NCBI GenBank assembly: GCA_029821515.1
Contig: JALGTD010000045.1
Span: forward strand, 1 to 14,204
Origin: Candidatus Zipacnadia bacterium
GTDB taxonomy: Bacteria > Armatimonadota > Zipacnadia > Zipacnadales > Zipacnadaceae
DNA: 14,204 nucleotides
Direction: 5' to 3'
Shown here: piece by piece, positions 7,147 through 14,204 of the stretch
Layout: every line of letters begins with the position of its first letter
How positions within the stretch are numbered: the stretch's first letter is position 1
Position numbers and translations under genes: made by a program
The notes under the pieces: model-generated
The model's input: only the letters and a program-made list of their open reading frames with translations
Databases searched by the model: none
Told to the model about the DNA's origin: nothing

Positions 7147-7187
7147 AGGCTGTCCACAACCAATACCTAACCAATGGAGGTAACAAA

Positions 7188-7955
7188 ATGGCTTACCCTT
7201 TCGACGCTAAGGCACTCGCCGCCGGCGAGGTACAACTGGGTTTCGGGCTGATGGTTCCGGCGCCGGCGATACTGGAAATAGTGCACAAAGACTGGGACTG
7301 GTTCTTTATCGATTCCCAGCACGGCCAGCTCAGCTATGATGCGTTGCTGCATGCGGTTCGCACAGCCGATTCGGTCCGCAAACCCAGTCTGGTGCGGGTA
7401 CGAGATCACTCTTTCGGGGCAATCGGACCAGTGCTGGATATGGACTGCACTGGCATAATCGTGCCAATGGTCAATACTCCCCAGCAGGCTGAACAACTGG
7501 TGCAGTACGCCAAGTTCCCGCCGCTGGGCACTCGGTCCTATGGGGGACGACGTGTAATTGACTTGGGTGGAAATAGTTACTGGGAAACCGCCAACAAGGA
7601 ATGTCTACTTTTTGTGCAGATTGAAACTGCTGAAGGGATGGATAACGTCGAGGCTATTGTGGAGAGGCCAGGCGTTGACGGCATATTGATAGGCCCTGCT
7701 GATCTTAGGCTCTCATTAGGAATGTCACCAAGTGCTCCGTTTACCGAGCCAAAGGTTGCTGACCGGCTAACCGAGGCCGCGCGGGCCGCGCAGGCTGCTG
7801 GCAAGTTAGCCTGCTGCGCCGGCGCTGGCAGTCCGGAGCTGGCAGTAATGCTGGCTGATATGGGGTATACCCTGCTTATCAATTGCGCCGACGTAACCCT
7901 GCTGCAAAACGCTTCGCCGGCGCTTTCTCAAGACCTGCGCAACGCGCTTGGCTAG
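7188..7955 (+). CDS. HpcH/HpaI-family class II aldolase (2-dehydro-3-deoxy acid aldolase type)
   Basis: Members cleave 2-keto-3-deoxy or 4-hydroxy-2-oxo acids to pyruvate plus an aldehyde using a divalent metal. The 255-residue product has the expected residues at nearly the same positions as E. coli HpaI: His45 in DSQHG, Arg70 in SLVRVR, and metal ligands Glu146 (QIETAEG) and Asp172 (IGPADL). GIIVPMVNT (89-97) is the usual strand. The ATG is set by GGAGGT 6 nt upstream. It is monocistronic and divergent from the DUF4838/UroD-like pair, which suggests a link to sugar-acid breakdown. The exact substrate, such as a 2-keto-3-deoxy sugar acid, cannot be told. Citrate-lyase beta-like relatives are less likely given the HpaI-type spacing. 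Confidence 0.9.
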   Translation: MAYPFDAKALAAGEVQLGFGLMVPAPAILEIVHKDWDWFFIDSQHGQLSYDALLHAVRTADSVRKPSLVRVRDHSFGAIGPVLDMDCTGIIVPMVNTPQQAEQLVQYAKFPPLGTRSYGGRRVIDLGGNSYWETANKECLLFVQIETAEGMDNVEAIVERPGVDGILIGPADLRLSLGMSPSAPFTEPKVADRLTEAARAAQAAGKLACCAGAGSPELAVMLADMGYTLLINCADVTLLQNASPALSQDLRNALG

Positions 7956-7957
7956 GG

Positions 7958-7975
7958 ACTGTCGAATCCGACAGT
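7958..7975. terminator. Hairpin just after the aldolase stop, possible weak terminator
   Basis: ACTGTCG (7958-7964) and CGACAGT (7969-7975) form a perfect 7-bp stem with loop AATC, starting 3 nt after the aldolase stop codon and facing the convergent amidohydrolase gene. There is no T-run on either side, so classical intrinsic termination is doubtful. It may protect the 3' end or act with Rho. Confidence 0.4.
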
Positions 7976-8055
7976 GAATCAGCAATGCCTGTCAGGAATC
8001 GGCATCTTACTGGACCTCGCACCCCTCAGCACCAAGTAGCTTGAGCGGCCAGCGA

Positions 8056-8880
8056 CTACTCGTCCAGCCCCAGAACCCGCCGGGCGGTGCCTTCGGCGAT
8101 GGCCTGGTACTGCTCAGTGCTGAAGGGGAATTCGTGCATCCACTGCACGATTTCCAGGGCGTCAGTGGGACGAACGATGTCAGTGCCGAACATCAGCTTG
8201 CGCCAGTGCCGCTCGATGAAGCTACGAGTGAATTCGGGGTCCCGGGTGAGCGCATTGTAACCCGAGCCGGCGGAGAGATCAGCGTACATATTATCGTACT
8301 CCCCCAGCAGCCGCTCGGTAGCGCCTCCTGGCACCACTGGCCTCTGCGGGTAGCCGCCAGTCCCGTCGGCATCAGCCGATATGTTGGTCCACCAGCACGG
8401 GCCATGCCCGATGAAGATACAATCGGGGAACTCTTGCAAGACAGTCTCCATTCGCGGCAGTCCCGGCTCATCCATACACGACCCCACATTCATATCGAAT
8501 AGCACCGGCAGCCCCAACTCCGTACACTTGGCATAGACGCGCTTGTGCAGCGGATCATCAATCCACAGGCTATCAAGCATCTCGCCATAGCCCTTACAGC
8601 CCTGTCCAGTGGCCAGGTATTCAATCTGTTCTTCCAGCGCCCGCACCCGGGGATCGACGTGCAGAAACGGAATCAGCCGGGCAGGGAATCGCCGGACCGC
8701 CTCCAGGATATCTTCGGTGCGCATCGGGCCGGCGTCGGTATCGGGGCTTTCCATCGGCAGAAGAACCGCCTGGTCGATCCCCTCCTGATCCATGCGAGCC
8801 ACCAGTTGCTCAGCAGTAAGCTGAGGACGAGGATGGTCAGGGCGGGTAGGGAAAGTCAGGTGCGCGTGAACGTCAATCAT
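8056..8880 (-). CDS. Amidohydrolase family 2 (Amidohydro_2) metal-dependent hydrolase or decarboxylase
   Basis: A 274-residue TIM-barrel metalloenzyme. The first metal motif is DVHAH (3-7), a later His is in FIGHGP (156-161), YADLSAGSGYNAL lies at 199-211, and the closing Asp is in MFGTD (230-234). Where many members have a His on the middle strand (VLFH), this protein has Asp129 (VLFD), encoded GAT. It may be normal for the subfamily. Members include hydrolases and ACMSD-type decarboxylases, and the substrate cannot be assigned. GAGGAGA lies 6 nt before ATG 8880. It starts 42 nt after trpA on the same strand and could be the last gene of the trp transcript, although it is not a known tryptophan-pathway enzyme. 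Confidence 0.87.
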   Translation of the reverse strand: MIDVHAHLTFPTRPDHPRPQLTAEQLVARMDQEGIDQAVLLPMESPDTDAGPMRTEDILEAVRRFPARLIPFLHVDPRVRALEEQIEYLATGQGCKGYGEMLDSLWIDDPLHKRVYAKCTELGLPVLFDMNVGSCMDEPGLPRMETVLQEFPDCIFIGHGPCWWTNISADADGTGGYPQRPVVPGGATERLLGEYDNMYADLSAGSGYNALTRDPEFTRSFIERHWRKLMFGTDIVRPTDALEIVQWMHEFPFSTEQYQAIAEGTARRVLGLDE

Positions 8881-8922
8881 GGCACATCTCCTCGGCGCAG
8901 TTTATGATGGGAAAGACAGTAG

Positions 8923-9483
8923 TCACTGGCGAGTAGATGCTGCCAGGGCAGACACAAACTGCCTGACTTGCTGCAGGCGGGTTTCATGATCGCTGTCTTC
9001 TGCGATGATGTTGATCACTGCACTGCCCACAATAGCGCCATCCGCAATCTGGCAGACTGCTGCCACCTGCTCCGGATTGCTGATTCCGAAGCCAACTGCA
9101 ATGGGCAAATCAGTGACCTGGCGAATGTGCGCAACAGAGTCCTGCAGGTCTTCGGGTAGCTCGTCCCGGGCACCGGTTACCCCCGGTCGCGCTACTGCAT
9201 ACACAAAGCCGGTGGTGCATTCCACCGCTCGGGTCACTCGTTGCGGGGGGGTGGTTGGCGCGACCAGAAAAACAGTGGCCAGCTCGTGGTCAGCAGCCAC
9301 TGCGCACCACTGCTCAGCCTCACTCGGGGGCAAGTCGGAGGCCAGTATCCCAGCAATACCGACATTGCTCGCCTCTCGGGCGAAGGCCTCCGGGCCAAAC
9401 TGAAGTATCGGATTGTAGCAGGTCATAATGACTCCCCGATCATTCTGACGACTGTTGGCAAAGGTCTGTTGGATAGAGTTCAC
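8923..9483 (-). CDS. trpA: Tryptophan synthase alpha subunit, internally deleted (186 aa)
   Basis: TrpA splits indole-3-glycerol phosphate to indole, which is channelled to TrpB. The N-terminal start (MNSIQQTFANSRQNDR) and everything from VIMTCYNPIL (18-27) onward match the family, including FLVAP (72-76), GVTGAR (101-106), VGFGIS (130-135) and VGSAV (152-156). Between Arg16 and Gly17 (near 9430-9441) about 80 residues are missing in frame. The lost part should contain the ELGVPFSDPLADGP region with both catalytic residues (Glu49 and Asp60 in E. coli) and roughly the first three strand-helix units of the barrel. Full-length TrpA is about 260-270 aa. The start is GTG 9483 with GAGGAGA about 11 nt upstream, 33 nt after trpB. 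As written, this protein should not be catalytically active. Real loss or assembly deletion cannot be separated here. Confidence 0.9.
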   Translation of the reverse strand: MNSIQQTFANSRQNDRGVIMTCYNPILQFGPEAFAREASNVGIAGILASDLPPSEAEQWCAVAADHELATVFLVAPTTPPQRVTRAVECTTGFVYAVARPGVTGARDELPEDLQDSVAHIRQVTDLPIAVGFGISNPEQVAAVCQIADGAIVGSAVINIIAEDSDHETRLQQVRQFVSALAASTRQ

Positions 9484-9516
9484 TATTGTGTGGTTCTCCT
9501 CGTGTTTAACAGGCGA

Positions 9517-10704
9517 TTACATCAAGCTCTTCACTTCTGCTGCGTCCTTATCGCCCCGGCCCGAAAGATTGATGACTATTACTTCATCTTCACCGAAGTT
9601 CCCCGCCTGTTCAATAACCCAGGCCAGCGCGTGAGCCGCCTCCAGGGCCGGGATGATCCCCTCCAACTGGCTCAACTGGCGGAAGGCAGATAGCGCCTGG
9701 TCATCGGTGACACTCACATAAGTGGCTCGACCGCTCTCCTGCAGATAGGCATGCTCAGGGCCAACGCCGGGGTAATCCAGCCCGGCGGCCACTGAGTGGG
9801 CGTTGATGATTTGCCCGTCCTCATCTTGCAGAATCTGGGAAGCCGACCCGTGCAGGACCCCGAAACTGCCTGCGACCAGCGGCGCGCTGTGCTCGCCGGT
9901 GTGTAGCCCGTGCCCAGCACCCTCCACACCAATGAGTTTAACATCATCTCCAATGAAGGGGTAAAACAGGCCTATCGCATTCGAGCCGCCGCCAACGCAT
10001 GCCACCAGCATATCAGGCATTCGTCCAACCTGCTCCGGACACTGCTCGCGAACCTCCCGGCCAATAACACTCTGAAAGTTGCGCACCATAGTCGGATAGG
10101 GGTGCGGCCCGCAGACGCTGCCCATCAGGTAGTGAGTGTTCTCAACATTGGCCATCCAGTCGCGAATGGCTTCATTTGTCGCATCCTTCAGCGTGCCCTT
10201 GCCTGACTCAACCGGCTCAATTCTCGCACCCAGCAGCTCCATACGGAAGCAGTTAAGCCGCTGACGCCGGATGTCCTCCACCCCCATATAGACGACCGTC
10301 TCCATCCCAAACAGAGCGCCGACTGTGGCTGTGGCGACACCATGCTGGCCTGCCCCGGTCTCCGCCACCAGCCGTGGCTTGCCCATACGCCGGGCCAGCA
10401 GTACTTGCCCCAGCGTATTGTTCAGCTTGTGTGCGCCAGTGTGGTTGAGGTCCTCGCGCTTCAGATACACTCGCGTCCTACACAGGTCGCTGAGCCGCTC
10501 CGCCAAGTACAGCGGCGTGGGACGCCCCGCGTAGTAGCGCCAGTAGTACTCCAGCTCCTCGTGGAATTTCGGGTCGGCCCAGGCCTGCTCATAGGCCTGG
10601 ACCAGCTCATCCAAAGCTCCCATCAGGGTTTCGGGAACGTATTGCCCGCCGTAGCGGCCAAAGCGGCCGGAACGCTGCTCAATTGCCGTAGCCATACGAC
10701 ACAT
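9517..10704 (-). CDS. trpB: Tryptophan synthase beta chain
   Basis: TrpB is the PLP enzyme joining indole and serine to make tryptophan. The 395-residue product looks complete: GRFGRYGGQYVPETLM near the N-terminus, the PLP lysine in NHTGAHKLNN (about Lys93), catalytic Glu in AETGAGQHG, the phosphate-binding GGGSNAIG loop, and the HGSASQILQDEDG and LSGRGDKD segments. It belongs to the usual TrpB1 type. The start is uncertain among GTG 10707, ATG 10704 and ATG 10695. I chose 10704 because AGGA is 4 nt upstream, whereas 10695 is too far from it and GTG 10707 too close. It lies 24 nt after trpC, with no trpF between. Its partner TrpA is damaged, so intact TrpB with free indole remains the only visible route to tryptophan. 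Confidence 0.96.
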   Translation of the reverse strand: MCRMATAIEQRSGRFGRYGGQYVPETLMGALDELVQAYEQAWADPKFHEELEYYWRYYAGRPTPLYLAERLSDLCRTRVYLKREDLNHTGAHKLNNTLGQVLLARRMGKPRLVAETGAGQHGVATATVGALFGMETVVYMGVEDIRRQRLNCFRMELLGARIEPVESGKGTLKDATNEAIRDWMANVENTHYLMGSVCGPHPYPTMVRNFQSVIGREVREQCPEQVGRMPDMLVACVGGGSNAIGLFYPFIGDDVKLIGVEGAGHGLHTGEHSAPLVAGSFGVLHGSASQILQDEDGQIINAHSVAAGLDYPGVGPEHAYLQESGRATYVSVTDDQALSAFRQLSQLEGIIPALEAAHALAWVIEQAGNFGEDEVIVINLSGRGDKDAAEVKSLM

Positions 10705-10728
10705 CACTTCCTATTTAGCATCATAGAA

Positions 10729-11532
10729 TTAACGCTTTTGTTTGGGCACCCCCACGAACTGACGGGCGGCTAGATCGAACTCAGTGCTCTTCATCAACGC
10801 CGTGCCCACCAGCACCGCGTCCACTCCCGTCGCTGCTACCCGCTCGACGTCCTCCCGGCAGCTAATGCCGCTCTCGCTGACCACCAGAGCATCTTCGCGG
10901 GCCAGCGGTGCCAGTCGCTCGGTAGTTGATAGGTCAATCTCCATCGTCGCGAGGTCGCGGTTGTTGATCCCAATGACCTGCGCGCCTACTGTCAGAGCCT
11001 GCTCCAACTCCCCTTCATTGTGCACCTCCACCAGCGCCGTCATACCCAATTCAGCAGTCAACTGGTGCAGTTGCACCAGGATTTCCGGCTCAAGTATGGC
11101 AGCAATCAACAGAACCGCATCGGCCTGCAGCGCACGGGACTCATATACTTGATAATCCTCCAATATGAAATCTTTACGCAGGATGGGCAGGGGAATACGT
11201 CCGCGCGCCCGCGCAATAAAATTCGGCGCCCCCTTGAAGTAGTTCTCCTCGGTCAGCACGCTTATTGCCACGGCGCCGCCGGCGACGTAATCCTGGGCAA
11301 TATGCCGGGGGTCGAACCACAGCACGGGAAAATCCCCCTCCGACGGCGAGGCCCGCTTGATCTCGGCGATAAGCGTCACGTCAGTACCATGCAGAGCCTC
11401 TGCGAAATCACGGGCTGGTGTTAGCTCGGTGGCTTGCGCTTGGAGCAACCCAACCGGACGGTCTGCCTTGGCATACCGCAGCTCACGCCGTTTGCTTTCC
11501 ACGATTTCTTCCAGGATACCACTCAACTCCAT
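10729..11532 (-). CDS. trpC: Indole-3-glycerol phosphate synthase
   Basis: TrpC closes the indole ring, turning carboxyphenylamino-deoxyribulose phosphate into indole-3-glycerol phosphate. The 267-residue barrel has all key motifs: IAEIKRASPS (55-64), LPILRKDF (115-122) with the catalytic Lys, LVEVH (167-171), GINNRDL (188-194) and VVSESGI (217-223). It is a single-domain protein with no TrpF fusion. Start ATG 11532 has AGGTG 4 nt upstream and follows the trpD stop by 15 nt. No defect was seen. Confidence 0.96.
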   Translation of the reverse strand: MELSGILEEIVESKRRELRYAKADRPVGLLQAQATELTPARDFAEALHGTDVTLIAEIKRASPSEGDFPVLWFDPRHIAQDYVAGGAVAISVLTEENYFKGAPNFIARARGRIPLPILRKDFILEDYQVYESRALQADAVLLIAAILEPEILVQLHQLTAELGMTALVEVHNEGELEQALTVGAQVIGINNRDLATMEIDLSTTERLAPLAREDALVVSESGISCREDVERVAATGVDAVLVGTALMKSTEFDLAARQFVGVPKQKR

Positions 11533-11547
11533 ACTACACCTGCTATC

Positions 11548-12561
11548 TCACAGTGAATTGGACAGCTCGCAAAGCTGCTCAAGCTTAGCCAAGGCCGCAC
11601 CACTGTTGACAGCCTCTTTGGCCTGCTGCATTCCTTCGCGAATGCTGTCGGCATGACCTCCGACATAGATGGCCGCACCCGCATTAGCCAGGACAATATC
11701 ATACCGGGGACATGTCTTTCCCGCAAGGACAGTGCGCAGAAGCTCCGCCGATTCCTCTGGTGTCCCACCAGACAGTTCCGTAGCACTGGCCGACTTCAAG
11801 CCCAGCTCCTCAACAGTCAAAGTGTACGTGCGAACCTGGCCATCAGCCAACTCAGCCACGGCAGTCTCCCCCAGCGTGGAGATTTCATCCAGCCCGTCAC
11901 GACCGTAGACAACCATTGCCCGCTCTGTGCCCAATTGCTGAAGCGCCTCGGCCATCGGACGAACCCAGTCCTCGGCGAAGACCCCAAGAAGCTGTCGTCT
12001 GGCTCCGGCGGGATTGGTCAACGGCCCCAGTAAGTTGAACACCGTGCGAATGCCCATCTCCCGCCGCGGGCCAATGGCATGTTTCATCGCTGGATGCAGA
12101 TTGGGTGCGAACAGGAAACCGATGCCAATCTCATCTATGCAGCGGGCGACTGCCTCCGGAGACAGGTCAATATTGACTCCCATGGCGGTCAGGACATCGG
12201 CACTGCCACAGGCGCTGGACACCGAGCGGTTACCGTGCTTGGCTACCGGAATACCGGCGGCGGCTGCTACCAGCGCAGCAGCAGTTGATATGTTGAACGT
12301 CTCCAGCGCATCGCCGCCCGTCCCACAGGTGTCCACCACATCTTCACGCGCTGTGGAGATGCGAACGCAGTGCCGGCGCATAGTGCGGGCAAATCCACAA
12401 ATCTCCTCGGGCGTCTCCCCTTTCATGCGCAGCGCCATCAGAAACGCGCCGATTTGCGCGGGACTGGATTGCCCCGTCATTATCTGGTTGAGCACCTCTT
12501 CGCCCTCGGCGGCGCTCAGATGCTCGCGGCGTGACAGTTTCTCCAACGTAGTAGAAAGCAT
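11548..12561 (-). CDS. trpD: Anthranilate phosphoribosyltransferase
   Basis: TrpD transfers the phosphoribosyl group of PRPP to anthranilate. The 337-residue product is full length with an N-terminal helical domain (about 1-70), the PRPP motif DTCGTGGD (77-84), FNISTAAA (89-96), KHGNRSVSSACGSAD (108-122) and the acidic GLDEIS metal motif further on. The start ATG 12561 shares one base with the trpG stop (TAATG), and its ribosome site GGAGGG lies inside the end of trpG, so translation is likely coupled. It is separate from trpG, unlike the fused enterobacterial gene. Confidence 0.96.
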   Translation of the reverse strand: MLSTTLEKLSRREHLSAAEGEEVLNQIMTGQSSPAQIGAFLMALRMKGETPEEICGFARTMRRHCVRISTAREDVVDTCGTGGDALETFNISTAAALVAAAAGIPVAKHGNRSVSSACGSADVLTAMGVNIDLSPEAVARCIDEIGIGFLFAPNLHPAMKHAIGPRREMGIRTVFNLLGPLTNPAGARRQLLGVFAEDWVRPMAEALQQLGTERAMVVYGRDGLDEISTLGETAVAELADGQVRTYTLTVEELGLKSASATELSGGTPEESAELLRTVLAGKTCPRYDIVLANAGAAIYVGGHADSIREGMQQAKEAVNSGAALAKLEQLCELSNSL

Positions 12562-13192
12562 TACTCAATCCCTCCGTTGTGACAGTCTTGCCCAACGGTA
12601 CCCTCAGGTACGCGCCGGACGGCAGCCTTATCCGACAAATTGAGAAAATTCCTGAGCAGGTCCAGCCCTACCGCCGTCAGTATAGATTCAGGATGGAACT
12701 GCACCCCTTCAATGAGAAACTCTTGGTGACGAATACCCATAATCTCGCCAGTATCGGTATGCGCTGTGACCTCCAGGCAATCAGGCACCGTCTCAGGCTG
12801 GACGATCAACGAGTGATAGCGGACCGCCTCAAAGGGGTCAGGGAGGCCCGCGTAGATGCCGTCGCCGTTGTGGTAAATCAGCGATGTCTTGCCATGCATC
12901 AGCCGACCAGCCTGTCCCACCGTAGCGCCAAAGACCTCAGCGATGGCCTGGTGGCCCAGGCAGACACCTAAAATCGGGACTCGACCCGCCATCTGTTCGA
13001 TGAGTGCACAGGAGATACCACTATCCGCCGGACGACCCGGCCCCGGCGAGATGACAATGCGCTCTATCTGCATCTGCTCTACCTCAGCAACCGTGAGCTT
13101 ATCATTGCGGTACACTGCCACCGTCTCGCCCAGGTACGCCAGATACTGGTACAGGTTGTACGTAAACGAGTCGTAGTTATCAATGAGCAGAG

Positions 13193-13196
<4 letters not shown>
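12561..13196 (-). CDS. trpG: Anthranilate synthase glutamine amidotransferase component
   Basis: TrpG is the class I glutaminase that feeds ammonia to TrpE. The 211-residue product has NYDSFTYNL (7-15), the oxyanion PGPG (51-54), nucleophile Cys79 in GVCLGHQ, and His168-Glu170 in VQFHPES. The last 25 or so residues after LLRNFL form a short extension not needed for catalysis. The start is GTG 13196, overlapping the trpE stop as GTGA, with GAGGAGG about 7-8 nt upstream. It could also serve p-aminobenzoate synthesis, as TrpG/PabA do in some bacteria, but its place in the trp operon supports TrpG. Confidence 0.95.

Positions 13197-14204
<1,008 letters not shown>

Larger units (their letters stand above)
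6832..7187. other. Divergent intergenic region between the DUF4838 gene and the aldolase gene
   Basis: This 356-nt stretch holds no gene above a few codons. At its left end is the DUF4838 ribosome site (about 6840-6845). At its right end is a strong plus-strand promoter (7118-7146) and a GGAGGT site (7176-7181). Between them are a 5-bp hairpin, CGGCT-ACC-AGCCG (6964-6976), and a tandem pair of ATATTCGC (7047-7054 and 7056-7063, period 9). I found no convincing minus-strand promoter. CATAAT at 6885-6880 has no matching -35 box. Confidence 0.7.

Noticed and set aside
7956..8055. Possible further repeat copy, with GCCTGT near 7987
   Set aside because: It lacks the ACAGGC partner at the right spacing and the flanking bases do not match the 2721-2737 element.

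Overview
The window reads as a stretch of chromosome from an uncultured or little-studied bacterium, roughly 58-60% GC by eye. It combines housekeeping operons (respiratory complex I, a quinone-biosynthesis prenyltransferase, tryptophan biosynthesis) with families common in Armatimonadota, Planctomycetota, Lentisphaerae/Verrucomicrobia and similar lineages: a UroD-like protein with an HxDG motif, a DUF4838 glycosidase-like protein, an HpcH/HpaI aldolase and a small Amidohydro_2 enzyme. I cannot fix the phylum from sequence alone. No mobile element, CRISPR array, tRNA or rRNA was seen.

Layout. (1) 1-2433, minus strand: nuoA-nuoB-nuoC-nuoD, tightly coupled by short overlaps. nuoD runs off the left edge and is broken near 581/582. 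(2) 2434-2768: divergent intergenic region with two back-to-back sigma-70-like promoters, hairpins in the nuoA leader and a small palindromic repeat in the menA leader. (3) 2769-3728, plus: MenA-like UbiA prenyltransferase, whose likely product (a menaquinone precursor) feeds the quinone pool used by complex I. (4) 3766-6831, minus: DUF4838 protein then UroD-like protein, probably one transcript. (5) 6832-7187: 356-nt divergent intergenic region with a very good promoter for the next gene. (6) 7188-7955, plus: HpcH/HpaI aldolase. (7) 8056-8880, minus: amidohydrolase, directly downstream of trpA. (8) 8923-14204, minus: trpE(partial)-trpG-trpD-trpC-trpB-trpA, with no trpF.

The most striking observation is that two otherwise well-conserved genes each lack a clean internal block. 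nuoD has lost about 21 codons plus a frameshift, including the conserved Asp of the THALDIG region. trpA has lost about 80 codons in frame, including both catalytic acidic residues. Every other gene in the window looks full length. The two losses could be assembly errors or real gene decay, and read mapping would decide. If the trpA loss is real, the operon lacks both TrpF and a working TrpA while keeping an intact TrpB, which would suggest use of indole from elsewhere. I saw no convincing new multi-gene system. The DUF4838/UroD-like pair, divergent from an aldolase, is the only functionally undefined cluster.
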